Below, in pieces: positions 51,174-60,880 of a stretch of 64,000 nt of DNA. Source of the stretch: G963662985 sp963662985 (GTDB taxonomy: Bacteria; Chloroflexota; Anaerolineae; Anaerolineales; UBA11579); the NCBI GenBank assembly GCA_963662985.1, contig OY760067.1, positions 248,001-312,000 of the forward strand, in the 5' to 3' direction. The position numbers and the translations under genes are program-made. The stretch's first letter is position 1; every line of letters begins with the position of its first letter. The notes below the pieces were generated by a model. That model did not search any database. It worked only from the letters and a program-made list of their open reading frames with translations, and was not told where the DNA came from.

Positions 51174-54100
51174 ATGTTGAATTCAACTGCATTAGAGATA
51201 CTCTATACTACACTACCTGAAACTGCGATGCCATGGGTGACACGCTCTTTGGCAATGAATGAAGCGGTTTGTGATGCGTTGAAAAATGAAGAATTTGCTC
51301 AAAGAGCAGCAGCTGAATTCAAAAACAATCCCCTTTTATGGACGCCAGGTAACTTGGCGCTTTTCTCTTTGAAATCCATGGTTCAAGCGCAAGATCTGCA
51401 AGCTGTTGAGAACCCTAGCTTACCAAAAGGTTTAAAATCAAAAGCAGCCATTCTTTTTGAACAGTTACGAAATCAAGATCTGTCGTTTTTTAATGAATAT
51501 TCTCTTTTGGAAATTGGTGGGTTAATCGCCTTACATATGCTGAGTGCTGCTCAGATATATCACACATGGAATACTTTGACAGAGATTTTGCGAGAATTAA
51601 AACAACAACCTTTCATGCAAAAGACGATTGTCAGTTGTTTGTTCTCTTTTTTACACTCTCAAAAAGATTTTCTAAAAGAAATGTTGAGCACTTCTAGTGA
51701 TCCGGAATTTTCAAATGATTTAATGGAATTAGTGGTGTATGGTATTTTTACAAATAGTTTGCCTGATACAAGTCTACTTTCTCTTTTTAGTTTTAGTTTA
51801 GAAACACTCGAATTAGAAAAGAAAATTGCCTTGATTGATGAGATCAAAAAATATTCGCAAGAAATTTCTGTTTCTTTGGCGAACCAATCTATTCTTGAAA
51901 ATTCAAAAGGTAGTAAAAAAGAAGATAATTCTTCAATCTTATATCAATTGGCAAACCAAAAAGAACAATCTGCATTGCAAATGATCGAGGCTTATCGATC
52001 TGTACAAAATGATGCGATGGCGAAATTGATCGAAATAGGACTTTCAGCTAGTGCTGATGAAAAAGACCTTCAAAAAAATATTTTGATTGAATTAGAAAAC
52101 GCAGCCCATTTGTCTGAAAAAAATCAAGCTGGAAAAAATTTATTAACTGTTTTGGTGAATGGATTTGACGGGATTGATCTGAACTTGGCCTTTAAATCCC
52201 TATCTAAGGAGCTGGAAAGTTTTCCAGAGTCTTCATTTTATCGAGGGCTTATCTCAATCAAAAATGGAGATAAAGAAAACGGTTTACAAACTGTGCTTCA
52301 AGGAATACATGAGCTGAAGAAAAAAGAATGTTCTTTTGATCCTTTTTACTCAACTATCGAGTTTGTGAAGAAAGAATTGGAAGATAAAAATTCTATCAAT
52401 ATTTTGAATGAAGCTTTGTATGCGGCTTATCCAGAGAATGAAACTATTAAACGTGAAGTGTTGAGGACTTATGTTCAAAAAGGAATGCATGAAGAAGCAA
52501 TTCCTGTGAATTTATCTTTATTATCCTCCTCCCCCTCCAACACAGAAGACCTGTTGCAATTAGCCGATAATTATGCAGCAACTTCTCAATGGGACAAGTC
52601 TTATCAAACATATGAAAAAGTGATGAAGAAAGAAGCTGATTTGCCGGCTGAAACTAAGTATCAATTTGCGAAAGTATGTTTGAATAATCAATATTTTGAA
52701 AAAGCCGCAAGCATTTGTGATGATCTTTTGGAAGAAGATTATGAACAAGCTCATCGTGTTTTGGCTACTATTTCTAAAGAAACGAAGAATTATCCAAAGA
52801 TGGTTTTGCATTTGAAAAAATCAATCGAGGCAGAACCTGATTCTTTGTTGAGCTGGCATGAACTTAGTGAACATTTGATGGAAACAGAAGATTATGAAGC
52901 TGCTGGCCCGATCTTGGTTGATGGTTTAAACCTTTTCCCGGATGATAGTGTTTTGCAATATTTCAAAGGTGTGTTGGATTTCGTTTTGCAAAATTATGAG
53001 GAAGCGATTGAACATTTTAAAATTGCTTTGGCTCATTTTGATGGGCAATCTTTTGTAAAAATCTCTAAAGAAGATATTTTGAAAAAATTGGTAAAGGCTT
53101 ATTATAAAACAGCTAATTATTCTGCTTTAGTGGATTGCACAAGCTTATATCTACAAACCTACCCTGATGCAGTTTATCTCCAAAAATATTATGCATTGGG
53201 ATTGTTACAAACAGGTGGGCGTGATGAAGGCGTTGAGTTATTGGCTCAATTGATCCGCAATGGAGAAGATTCTGGCTTGGTTTTGGAGAGCTATCTTCAA
53301 TTTGCAGAGAAAATTGAGATGAATTTGCATGCTCAATTATTGGCGCATTTGAAGAAGATCAATGTTTTTGACCTACAAATGCATTATGCAGAAGTTTTAA
53401 TTGAGAATGAGCGATATAACGCAGCTTTAGAAGTTTTGGAATTAGAAAAGAAACATTTGCAAACTGTGCAAGTAATTAAAAACATTTTATTGTGTGCTTT
53501 CAAATTAAATCGAAAAGATTTGATCGATGCATATATTGATGCAAAGGTCGATTTTGAGACTTTGCGATTCAATGAAGTGCAAGATTTTGTGAATCTTTAT
53601 GCCCAAGCAGGAAAACACCACCGAGTGTTGGACTTGCTTTTGATGGCAGAAGAGCGTGAAGAAAAATCTATTTCTTTTGTCTTATGGTATGCAAAGTCTT
53701 TGCGATCTATCGGACGAAGCCAAAATGCTGTGGATGCTTTGCAAGAATTGTTGAACACAGGAAAATGGGGAGCAGCAATTTATACTTTGCTTGGAAAGCT
53801 CTATTTTGATCTGGAAGATAAGCTTAATGGTTTGGTGGCATTTGATGATGCGATTGAGTGCGATGATGTGCAAGCAATGCATATGAAAGAAATTGCTGAT
53901 TTCTTTGCTGAAGAAAAAGATCAATTGAATCAAATACGTTTCCTAAAGGAAGCTTTGCGATTGAGCGCAAGCGCTGATCTTTATTATGAATTGGCATGTG
54001 TTTATCAAGGGTTGCAAAATCCATATGAAGCATTAAATTCTTTGCAATTGGGATTAGGAATCCATGCTGGACATTTGGATAGTTTGGTTTTACAAACTGC

Positions 54101-56330
54101 TCTATTGAAAGATTTGGGACGTTTGAACGCTGCATTGGCTTCTATTGAAAAAGCAATTCAAGTGGCACCGCAAAACGAACGCTACTATGCAATATTAGCA
54201 GAAATCAATTTACTGTTAGGTAATTTTGATGAAGCTTATGTACAAATTCCTATTTTGGAAAAAATCAATTCCGTTGAGAGCGAAATGTTGATTGGTCAGC
54301 TGAATTTCTTTTCATTACATTTTGAAAAGGTTTTGGGGCAAAAGTTTGATAGTGGCTATGCCCGCGAATATGAAGCAATGCAAATTTTTAGTGCTTTGCT
54401 ATTAGATCGAGATGAAGAGGTTATGATCCTATTGAATCAACATTTGAGCAATATGGATACAGGTTTTGATTTTTATGCCTTACAAACAATCTATTTGGCT
54501 AAAAAAGGTGATCTGGTGGCAGCACAACAAAGTTTTGTGCAAGGATTGGAATCATTTGAAAACAATGTTGATGCTATAAAGTCAATGTTGTATCGCTATT
54601 TGAGCAGTATTTACTTTGCTGTGGCAGCTGCATGGTTACAAGATTGGAATTTGGTAAGCGAATTGTTTGCAAAGGCAAATGAGATCTATCCAGCTGTGAT
54701 GGTACAAAATTATTTGATGATTTTGGTCAAGATAATGGCTCGTTTTGTAACACCTATTTATGAAGCGTTGGATGTAAAGAGCCATGCTAAAGCCAGCCTA
54801 CCCTATTTGAAACATTATGATCTTGAAATCCACCGTTTGCAAAGCATTCAATTAAAGTGCATTAATACGCAACAGGTAAATACTTTATTTGTGTTGAATA
54901 GTTTGATGAGTGGACAAGATAAACCAATCGAATCATTACAAAATGAATTTGAAGTATGTGCTTTCTTATTGGGAAATCCGAAAACTGAATCTGTAATCCG
55001 TTTGTTTGAAATGAAATCTTTTGGTGTTCTTTCTAAATTACTAGCTGGGGCACTTTTTGAAAGTAAAGCAGCTACTTTTGCAGATGCAATGATCGATTCT
55101 TTGACCGGGATGCTAGGTAAGAATGCTTTAGCCAATGCTATGGTGGCTAAAAACTTGGAGAAAAATGGCGCTTTGTTGGACGCTTTGAAGATCTGGGAAG
55201 GTGCGACTAAGATTTGGGATCAAGAACCAAAATGGCTAGGAAAATATGCAAGGCTGTTGGTGAAGGTTGGAATGTTGGATCAAGCAAGCAATGCCTTTGA
55301 AAAAGGATTAGCAATTGATGCTTCTAATGTGGAGATGACCTTGGCTTTGGGTGATTTACATGCGATGCAAAATTCATTTGGGGATGCAAGCGAGCATTAT
55401 GCTAATGCAGTGCAAAAAGGTATGAACGATGAACGTGTGTTTGCAGCTTATTCTAAGAGCTTACAAAAGATCGATAAACCTGTGTTGGCTGAAAAAATGG
55501 CTATCCGAGCTATCGAAGCTGACCCGAATAGCGTTGAATCTGTATTAAATTATGCTGAAATTTTGGCTGTAAATGCTGATTACCGACGAGCTACAGTTGC
55601 TTTGAATAAGGCAAAGAGCATGGCTGGTGAGGATGCAAACGTGTTGGCTTTTGAAGTTAAACTTTTGGATCAACAAGGAAAATTTGGTGAAGCAATTGAA
55701 ATCTTGAATGCACAACAGACCTCTCAAAAGCTTTCCAAAGATATGAAGATCCGACATGCAAGTCTTTATGCTAAGAGTGGAAATGCAGGCAATTCAATCG
55801 CAATTTTGGAATCTATGATGCAAGAAAATGCAAGTGACACGGATGTGGCGCTGGCATTGTTCAAACTTTATTTAGAGCAAGAAAATTACGAAAAAGCACT
55901 TCAGTATGGGCAAGTTGCTTTACAAAATGTGAATCAAAGTTTGAGTGCAAGTGATGTTGTAGTACTCTACGAAGAATTGGCAAAGATATTGCATAGTAAA
56001 GGGCAATTAGATCAAGCTGTACATTATTTGGACGAAGCGATCTCAATTGCACCAAATAAGGCTTCTCTTTATTTGGAAATTGCACAAGTTTTTGTCCAAT
56101 CCAGACAATACGAAAGAGCGATTAATTATTTGCAAGAAAGTACGCGCTTGGGCATTCACAATGTTGAGATTTGTGTTTTGGCAGCTGATTTATTTGAGAA
56201 GAGCATGGATTTTATCCACGCCGAAGAAATGTTGAAAAAGGCTAGTGAATTGGACCCGAAAAACGTGGAAATTAAAAGAAAACTAAAGAACGTGATTGTT
56301 CGAAAAATCGTCGGCCAAAGAGGAGAGTGA
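51174..56330 (+). CDS. Giant tetratricopeptide-repeat protein (1718 aa)
   Basis: A protein of 1718 residues made almost entirely of helical repeats. The first 250 are helical but not clear TPR; TPR units are obvious from about 430 onward (for example AYVQIPILEKINSVESEMLIGQ, AIYTLLGKLYFDLEDKLNGLVAFDDAIE, LYLEIAQVFVQSRQYERAINYLQE). No signal peptide, membrane helix or catalytic domain is seen, so it is a cytoplasmic scaffold. GAGG precedes the ATG. Its stop is three bases from the start of the TPR/C25 protease gene, so the two are co-translated and their products very likely interact. Confidence 0.85.
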   Translation: MLNSTALEILYTTLPETAMPWVTRSLAMNEAVCDALKNEEFAQRAAAEFKNNPLLWTPGNLALFSLKSMVQAQDLQAVENPSLPKGLKSKAAILFEQLRNQDLSFFNEYSLLEIGGLIALHMLSAAQIYHTWNTLTEILRELKQQPFMQKTIVSCLFSFLHSQKDFLKEMLSTSSDPEFSNDLMELVVYGIFTNSLPDTSLLSLFSFSLETLELEKKIALIDEIKKYSQEISVSLANQSILENSKGSKKEDNSSILYQLANQKEQSALQMIEAYRSVQNDAMAKLIEIGLSASADEKDLQKNILIELENAAHLSEKNQAGKNLLTVLVNGFDGIDLNLAFKSLSKELESFPESSFYRGLISIKNGDKENGLQTVLQGIHELKKKECSFDPFYSTIEFVKKELEDKNSINILNEALYAAYPENETIKREVLRTYVQKGMHEEAIPVNLSLLSSSPSNTEDLLQLADNYAATSQWDKSYQTYEKVMKKEADLPAETKYQFAKVCLNNQYFEKAASICDDLLEEDYEQAHRVLATISKETKNYPKMVLHLKKSIEAEPDSLLSWHELSEHLMETEDYEAAGPILVDGLNLFPDDSVLQYFKGVLDFVLQNYEEAIEHFKIALAHFDGQSFVKISKEDILKKLVKAYYKTANYSALVDCTSLYLQTYPDAVYLQKYYALGLLQTGGRDEGVELLAQLIRNGEDSGLVLESYLQFAEKIEMNLHAQLLAHLKKINVFDLQMHYAEVLIENERYNAALEVLELEKKHLQTVQVIKNILLCAFKLNRKDLIDAYIDAKVDFETLRFNEVQDFVNLYAQAGKHHRVLDLLLMAEEREEKSISFVLWYAKSLRSIGRSQNAVDALQELLNTGKWGAAIYTLLGKLYFDLEDKLNGLVAFDDAIECDDVQAMHMKEIADFFAEEKDQLNQIRFLKEALRLSASADLYYELACVYQGLQNPYEALNSLQLGLGIHAGHLDSLVLQTALLKDLGRLNAALASIEKAIQVAPQNERYYAILAEINLLLGNFDEAYVQIPILEKINSVESEMLIGQLNFFSLHFEKVLGQKFDSGYAREYEAMQIFSALLLDRDEEVMILLNQHLSNMDTGFDFYALQTIYLAKKGDLVAAQQSFVQGLESFENNVDAIKSMLYRYLSSIYFAVAAAWLQDWNLVSELFAKANEIYPAVMVQNYLMILVKIMARFVTPIYEALDVKSHAKASLPYLKHYDLEIHRLQSIQLKCINTQQVNTLFVLNSLMSGQDKPIESLQNEFEVCAFLLGNPKTESVIRLFEMKSFGVLSKLLAGALFESKAATFADAMIDSLTGMLGKNALANAMVAKNLEKNGALLDALKIWEGATKIWDQEPKWLGKYARLLVKVGMLDQASNAFEKGLAIDASNVEMTLALGDLHAMQNSFGDASEHYANAVQKGMNDERVFAAYSKSLQKIDKPVLAEKMAIRAIEADPNSVESVLNYAEILAVNADYRRATVALNKAKSMAGEDANVLAFEVKLLDQQGKFGEAIEILNAQQTSQKLSKDMKIRHASLYAKSGNAGNSIAILESMMQENASDTDVALALFKLYLEQENYEKALQYGQVALQNVNQSLSASDVVVLYEELAKILHSKGQLDQAVHYLDEAISIAPNKASLYLEIAQVFVQSRQYERAINYLQESTRLGIHNVEICVLAADLFEKSMDFIHAEEMLKKASELDPKNVEIKRKLKNVIVRKIVGQRGE

Positions 56331-56333
56331 GTT

Positions 56334-58946
56334 ATGAGTTCCTATTCAAATGTTGCAGTTGCATCTGGCAAAGAATTGCCGCGAGATACGATCTTCAAAA
56401 TTATCAATATTGCATTTCAAAATAATGAGACTAAGTTTGCCCGCCATTTGGCTTATTATTGGCTGGACTTCTATCCGGGCGATTTGGATATGCAATATGT
56501 GGTGGCAAAAACTTTCTTATTGGAAAATAATCATAAAAAAGCACATCCTTTGTTGAGCCAAATCTTATATAAAGATCCAACTCACTTGGATGCGATTAAT
56601 GAAGCAATTACGGTTTGTAAAAAGTATGATTATCCGAATGGGATGATCTATGAAGGGTTAAAATATATTATTTCAGATTCTACAAATGAATCTGCGGAAG
56701 CGTGGGCCGAGACGTCTAAGAAAGCTTATGAATTTTTCAAGAACAACGACAAGGCTACTGCTATTTCTTTGATTCAATCCGTTTTGAATGAATCTATCGC
56801 AACTCCCCTGCCGGCAATTTTCCATTTGATGTTCGCTGAAAATGAGCTTTCTGATCTGGCTTATTTTAATTTACTGACTTTATATTCTAAACGTTGGAGT
56901 GATACGGTTGCAATTGATTATTTGAATGCAAATTATAAATTGAACCATGGCCAAGAAAGCCAAGGTGTGGCGATGCTACATCAATGTGTGCAAGAAGATA
57001 TCTCAGGAAAGATCGCCTCATTTGTATGGGGGAAGGATCATCCGTTTATTTCTTTGTGGGATGAGACTCCTAGTGTGGCACTCAACATGCAATTGCCTGC
57101 TTCTGTAGCAGCTGCGCTGGGCTGGAATCAATTGGCTGCTGGGGCATATGATGAGATTGATTCTGTTTCGGACATTGAAGCACAAGAAATCGCTTTGGAA
57201 GTGGAAGAAAAAGCTCAAGCAGTGGTAACAGAAGCTGCTCAATCAAAGAGTGATGGTCCGACAATTATTGCAAGAGATGTGACACCATTCAAACGACTTG
57301 ATAATAAAGAAGTGAAGGATGAAGTTGAACAAATTACTGAGGCAATTAATAAGCCCGGTTTGAGCGATGACAGCTTCCGTAATCCAATTTATTTGATCTT
57401 GAGCTCTAAAAAAGCTTTAATAAAGAAATTTGGTGAGATGAACTTTGACAAGATTCGCAGCGAATTGGAAAATTTGGCAATCTTGACAGGGAAATATCAC
57501 AATTGGAAAGCTAAGATGGTTTTTGTTGATGACATGGTGTCAGTGAATCAATTTGGGTTGGAAGCTGTGGATGCAAGCGATGCATGGGCAATCAAAACTT
57601 TAATCTCTGATATTGATGGTCGTTTGGCAGAAAGCAACTTTGTGGTGAGTGCTTTGTTAATTGTGGGTGGACATGATGTGATTCCTTTCCACTTTTTACC
57701 AAATCCTGTGGCAGATAGTGACACAGATGTTTATACGGATGCTCCTTATGCTACATTGGATGAAAATTACTTTATTCCAACTATTTCTGCTGGACGTATG
57801 CCGGGAGATGACAGCAATGACCCGAGTTTACTATTGACGATGATTCGCAATGCACAATTGCATCGACAAAATCAAATTCAAACAAAGGGCAAGATTGAAC
57901 AATTATTGAGCAAATTTGTGAATTTGTTTGGGTTGAAGAAACCTGATGATGTGACTTTCGGTGCTACAACTGAGATTTGGAAAAAGGCATCACAAGCTGT
58001 TTATAAAACTTTTAGTAAGACTAATTCAATGATCTCCACCCCCCCTACCAATATGGATGACTTTCCGGTAGATCATTTGAATGCAGCAAAGTATGCTCAT
58101 TTCAATATTCATGGGGCAAAAAGCAATGCGATATGGTATGGTGAGAAAGACCCGAGTGCTAAGTTTGGTGATCAATATGTGGCATTCTTTGGACCACATA
58201 AAGTGCCAGACAATGTCCCAGCTATCATCTTTAGTGAAGCTTGTTATGGGGCAAATTTAATCACCCACAATGCAGAAACGTCCATGGCTTTGAAATTCTT
58301 GTCGAAGGGCACAAACGCATTTGTAGGCTCTACTTGCATTGCTTATGGCGGATTCAGTACTCCATTGACAGGTGCAGATCTTTTAGCACAAGTGTATTGG
58401 AAGATGATGTTGAATGGTTTCTCCGCTGGAGATGCTTTGCGACGAGCTAAGATTACAATGGTGCGAGAAGCTCACCGTGATATGGGTCATATGGATAATG
58501 AAGATCAAAAGACGATTATTTCGTTCAACTTGTTTGGTGATCCGTTGACTTCTTATAGTGCGGCTGGTTCTTCTAGCAAGTATATTGTGCGTGAGACAGT
58601 GGCTAAAGATGTGATGTGCACGGCTTCCAATGATTTGGTGGAAAAGACTATGCCAAACCATAATGAGATTCCTGATGAGGTTTTGAACAATGTAAAGAAG
58701 GCTGTGAAAGCTTACTTGCCAGGATTCAAAGGTGCACGAGTGGAATATAATCCGATTATGATCCAAAAGAACGCTTATGTGACAAAGATCAAATGTGAAG
58801 GTGATCAATGTGAATTGTATTTATCTGATTACAACACAATCAGCCTTTCTCGAGAGGTTGTAGATAATGCGGTGGTGCATAAGAACTTTGCACATTTGAC
58901 ATTGGATAAGAATAATAAAGTGGTAAAAATTATTACTTCAAAATAG
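56334..58946 (+). CDS. TPR-linked C25 (gingipain-type, caspase-fold) cysteine peptidase
   Basis: A protein of 870 residues. Residues 1-240 are helical and TPR-like (FARHLAYYWLDFYPGDLDMQYVVAKTF, KKAHPLLSQILYKDPTHLDAI), with an acidic linker at about 275-345. Residues of about 350-745 match peptidase C25, clan CD: LLIVGGHDVIPFH, YATLDENYF, ISAGRMPGDD, the catalytic His593 in FNIHGAK, Cys637 in IFSEACYGAN, and FGDPLTSY. A C-terminal domain of about 120 residues follows. It lacks the secretion signal usual for gingipains, so it should act in the cytoplasm. Cleavage specificity is unknown. It forms one unit with the giant TPR gene. Confidence 0.82.
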   Translation: MSSYSNVAVASGKELPRDTIFKIINIAFQNNETKFARHLAYYWLDFYPGDLDMQYVVAKTFLLENNHKKAHPLLSQILYKDPTHLDAINEAITVCKKYDYPNGMIYEGLKYIISDSTNESAEAWAETSKKAYEFFKNNDKATAISLIQSVLNESIATPLPAIFHLMFAENELSDLAYFNLLTLYSKRWSDTVAIDYLNANYKLNHGQESQGVAMLHQCVQEDISGKIASFVWGKDHPFISLWDETPSVALNMQLPASVAAALGWNQLAAGAYDEIDSVSDIEAQEIALEVEEKAQAVVTEAAQSKSDGPTIIARDVTPFKRLDNKEVKDEVEQITEAINKPGLSDDSFRNPIYLILSSKKALIKKFGEMNFDKIRSELENLAILTGKYHNWKAKMVFVDDMVSVNQFGLEAVDASDAWAIKTLISDIDGRLAESNFVVSALLIVGGHDVIPFHFLPNPVADSDTDVYTDAPYATLDENYFIPTISAGRMPGDDSNDPSLLLTMIRNAQLHRQNQIQTKGKIEQLLSKFVNLFGLKKPDDVTFGATTEIWKKASQAVYKTFSKTNSMISTPPTNMDDFPVDHLNAAKYAHFNIHGAKSNAIWYGEKDPSAKFGDQYVAFFGPHKVPDNVPAIIFSEACYGANLITHNAETSMALKFLSKGTNAFVGSTCIAYGGFSTPLTGADLLAQVYWKMMLNGFSAGDALRRAKITMVREAHRDMGHMDNEDQKTIISFNLFGDPLTSYSAAGSSSKYIVRETVAKDVMCTASNDLVEKTMPNHNEIPDEVLNNVKKAVKAYLPGFKGARVEYNPIMIQKNAYVTKIKCEGDQCELYLSDYNTISLSREVVDNAVVHKNFAHLTLDKNNKVVKIITSK

Positions 58947-58973
58947 CAGTCTGACTTTCTGAGTTTTCTTTCG

Positions 58974-59008
58974 AAAATCACGGAGATAATCTCCGTGATT
59001 TTTATTTT
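58974..59008 (+). terminator. Terminator after the TPR/C25 operon
   Basis: Twelve-base perfect arms (58975-58986 and 58990-59001, AAATCACGGAGA and its complement) with a TAA loop and a T-rich tail. Confidence 0.85.
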
Positions 59009-59026
59009 CTTCTGATAATAAGTGCC

Positions 59027-59055
59027 TTTGCTGTGAATGGTAAGTGTGTTAAAAT
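59027..59055 (+). promoter_or_regulatory. smpB promoter, very short leader
   Basis: TTTGCT (59027-59032) and TAAAAT (59050-59055) are 17 bases apart. The ATG is at 59065, so the leader is about three bases and no Shine-Dalgarno site is present. Confidence 0.55.
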
Positions 59056-59064
59056 TTACAAACT

Positions 59065-59517
59065 ATGACAGAAAATACTACCAAAGCAACGAACCGAAAA
59101 GCGTATCATGATTATTATATTGAGGACACCTATGAAGCTGGCATCAGCTTAAAAGGGAGCGAGATTAAGTCTATTCGTGCTGGACAAATCTCAATCAAAG
59201 AAGCGTATGTGAAAATTGATGGAGAAAATGCATGGTTGGTGAATGCACATATCTCTCCTTATGATCCTGCTTCACGAGAAAATCATGATCCAAAACGAAA
59301 TCGTCGGTTATTGCTACATAAAAAAGAAATTAGACGCTTGTTTGGACGGATTCAACAAAAAGGTGAAACTGTGATTCCATTGAAGGTGTATTTGACTAAT
59401 GGACGTGCGAAGGTTGAAATTGCGGTGGCGAAGGGGAAGAAGAACTATGATAAGCGACAGACGATTGCTAAGAAAGACGCAAATCGAGATATTGAACGGG
59501 CAATGAAAAACCGATAG
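59065..59517 (+). CDS. smpB: SsrA-binding protein SmpB
   Basis: A protein of 150 residues that binds tmRNA and enables rescue of stalled ribosomes. NRKAYHDYYIEDTYEAGISLKGSEIKS is the family start. AYVKIDGENAWLVNAHISPY and RRLLLHKKEIRRL follow, and VAVAKGKKNYDKRQTIAKKDANRDI is the conserved basic tail. Length is normal. The tmRNA gene (ssrA), often adjacent, is not seen in this window. Transcription appears to start almost at the ATG. Confidence 0.96.
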   Translation: MTENTTKATNRKAYHDYYIEDTYEAGISLKGSEIKSIRAGQISIKEAYVKIDGENAWLVNAHISPYDPASRENHDPKRNRRLLLHKKEIRRLFGRIQQKGETVIPLKVYLTNGRAKVEIAVAKGKKNYDKRQTIAKKDANRDIERAMKNR

Positions 59518-59547
59518 CGATTTTATTAGCTTTTTATCAGAGATAAG

Positions 59548-59576
59548 AAAAAAGGAACCATTTGGTTCCTTTTATA
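59548..59576. terminator. Bidirectional terminator after smpB
   Basis: AAAAGGAACCA (59550-59560) and TGGTTCCTTTT (59563-59573) form a stem with a very short loop and A/T runs on each side, between convergent smpB and the SH3 protein gene. Confidence 0.8.
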
Positions 59577-59593
59577 TATAATTTTTAGAGAGA

Positions 59594-60226
59594 TTAACGG
59601 CGAATGGCTAAAACAAGCGCACCAAGAACTCCAACAAAGCCTGTAAGAATGATGATGATGCCAGCAGGGAAAGTGGAAGTATCTGCGATTGAGGCATTGT
59701 TCTCATAAGTCACTAGGGCTAATGGTGCGGGCGCTGTAAAAGTAGGTTGATGTGTGGTGAGATCTTCTATCAAAAATTGGGCTGCAAAGGTGGGGTTAAT
59801 TGTAGGGGTAACTAATGGTGTGGAGGTTGCAGGCGGTTCTATGATGGGAAGTTCATCTGAGCTTTCGTAATAAATGGTGACAATCTTCGAATAAACCCAA
59901 CCTGTTCCATCTGGGCTGCCGGGATAGAGGATTTTGACCCAGTTTCCACCAGCTGAACGACCAATGGCTTTGGCTTCTTCTCTAGGCATGAGGAGACCGA
60001 TATCGTCATAGTCTACACCAGGACCACGACGGACGGTGGCATATTCTTGATCTATGTTTACCTTTATATAGGTGCCAACAGGCGTGCCTGTGACTGTGGG
60101 AATTGAGACGGTGGGTTGTTGGTAGGATTGATCTGCTGAGACAGAGACTGAGTTTATCCCAGTACCGATCAGAATTAAGAATGTTCCAATTATAAATAAA
60201 GCGATCTTTATAGTTTTATTTTGCAT
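59594..60226 (-). CDS. Secreted or membrane-bound SH3b-domain protein
   Basis: A protein of 210 residues. A signal anchor (about 7-24) is followed by a bacterial SH3 domain (about 50-115) with YATVRRGPGVDYDDIGLL and the GNWVKILYPGSPDGTGWVYSK segment. A Pro/Thr-rich stretch follows, and the chain ends with a membrane helix and LAIRR. SH3b domains usually bind peptidoglycan peptides, so it may link the cell wall to the membrane. AGAGG four bases before the ATG at 60226 sets the start; the longer frame to 60388 overlaps the divergent zinc-ribbon gene. Confidence 0.8.
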   Translation of the reverse strand: MQNKTIKIALFIIGTFLILIGTGINSVSVSADQSYQQPTVSIPTVTGTPVGTYIKVNIDQEYATVRRGPGVDYDDIGLLMPREEAKAIGRSAGGNWVKILYPGSPDGTGWVYSKIVTIYYESSDELPIIEPPATSTPLVTPTINPTFAAQFLIEDLTTHQPTFTAPAPLALVTYENNASIADTSTFPAGIIIILTGFVGVLGALVLAIRR

Positions 60227-60295
60227 GTTTCCTCTGCGTGTATTATACTTTATTTGCTCAAGGATAACTAAGAAAGGCCTTTTTAAAATTAACAG

Positions 60296-60880
60296 ATGAT
60301 TACAAAAACTTATTATGGCAAATTTAAGATTGACCACTTTTTGAATTTTCTCGCTGCGGCTTTTCGCGATCAGAATCTTGAAGTGCATGTGTCAAAACAT
60401 GGGGAAAGAAATATGGTGCGATTTGTAAGCGCTCGAACTGCGCAATCTGGGGGTCAATTTGCGCTTAATTTGATCTTGACCGAATTTTCAGGTGGTGTAC
60501 GAATTGATATTAGTCGGCCAGAGGCTTTAGGTGTGGCAGCTAGTTTAGGGAAAACTGCAATTGCTACTTTGATCAATCCTTATAATTTGCTGGTGCGATT
60601 GGATGATGTGGCACAAGATATTGAGAATATTACATTAGATCAATCTCTTTTAAAAGAAATTGAACAATATATGCGGACAAATCATTTGACTTTGAAACTT
60701 AGTTCTTCTTTGTCAAAAACAGTTTGTGAATATTGTCATTCTGTAAATGACTATGGGGTTAGCAATTGTGTGTCTTGCGGGGCTCCGATGGGTGATACCT
60801 TATTAAAAACATGCCCAAGATGCGGCTATGCGATGAAAAACAAACTAACGCGATGCCCTCAATGTAATGCAAGGGCTTAG
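60296..60880 (+). CDS. Protein with C-terminal double zinc ribbon
   Basis: A protein of 194 residues. The first 140 residues form an unrecognised alpha/beta domain (MITKTYYGKFKIDHFLNFLAAAF, VRIDISRPEALGVAASLGKT). The C-terminus has two treble CxxC zinc ribbons (CEYCHSVNDYGVSNCVSCG and CPRCGYAMKNKLTRCPQC). It may bind nucleic acid or proteins; function is unknown. No Shine-Dalgarno site is evident, and TAAAAT at 60284-60289 would place the transcript start near the ATG. Its last four bases overlap the convergent phosphatidyltransferase gene. Confidence 0.75.
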   Translation: MITKTYYGKFKIDHFLNFLAAAFRDQNLEVHVSKHGERNMVRFVSARTAQSGGQFALNLILTEFSGGVRIDISRPEALGVAASLGKTAIATLINPYNLLVRLDDVAQDIENITLDQSLLKEIEQYMRTNHLTLKLSSSLSKTVCEYCHSVNDYGVSNCVSCGAPMGDTLLKTCPRCGYAMKNKLTRCPQCNARA

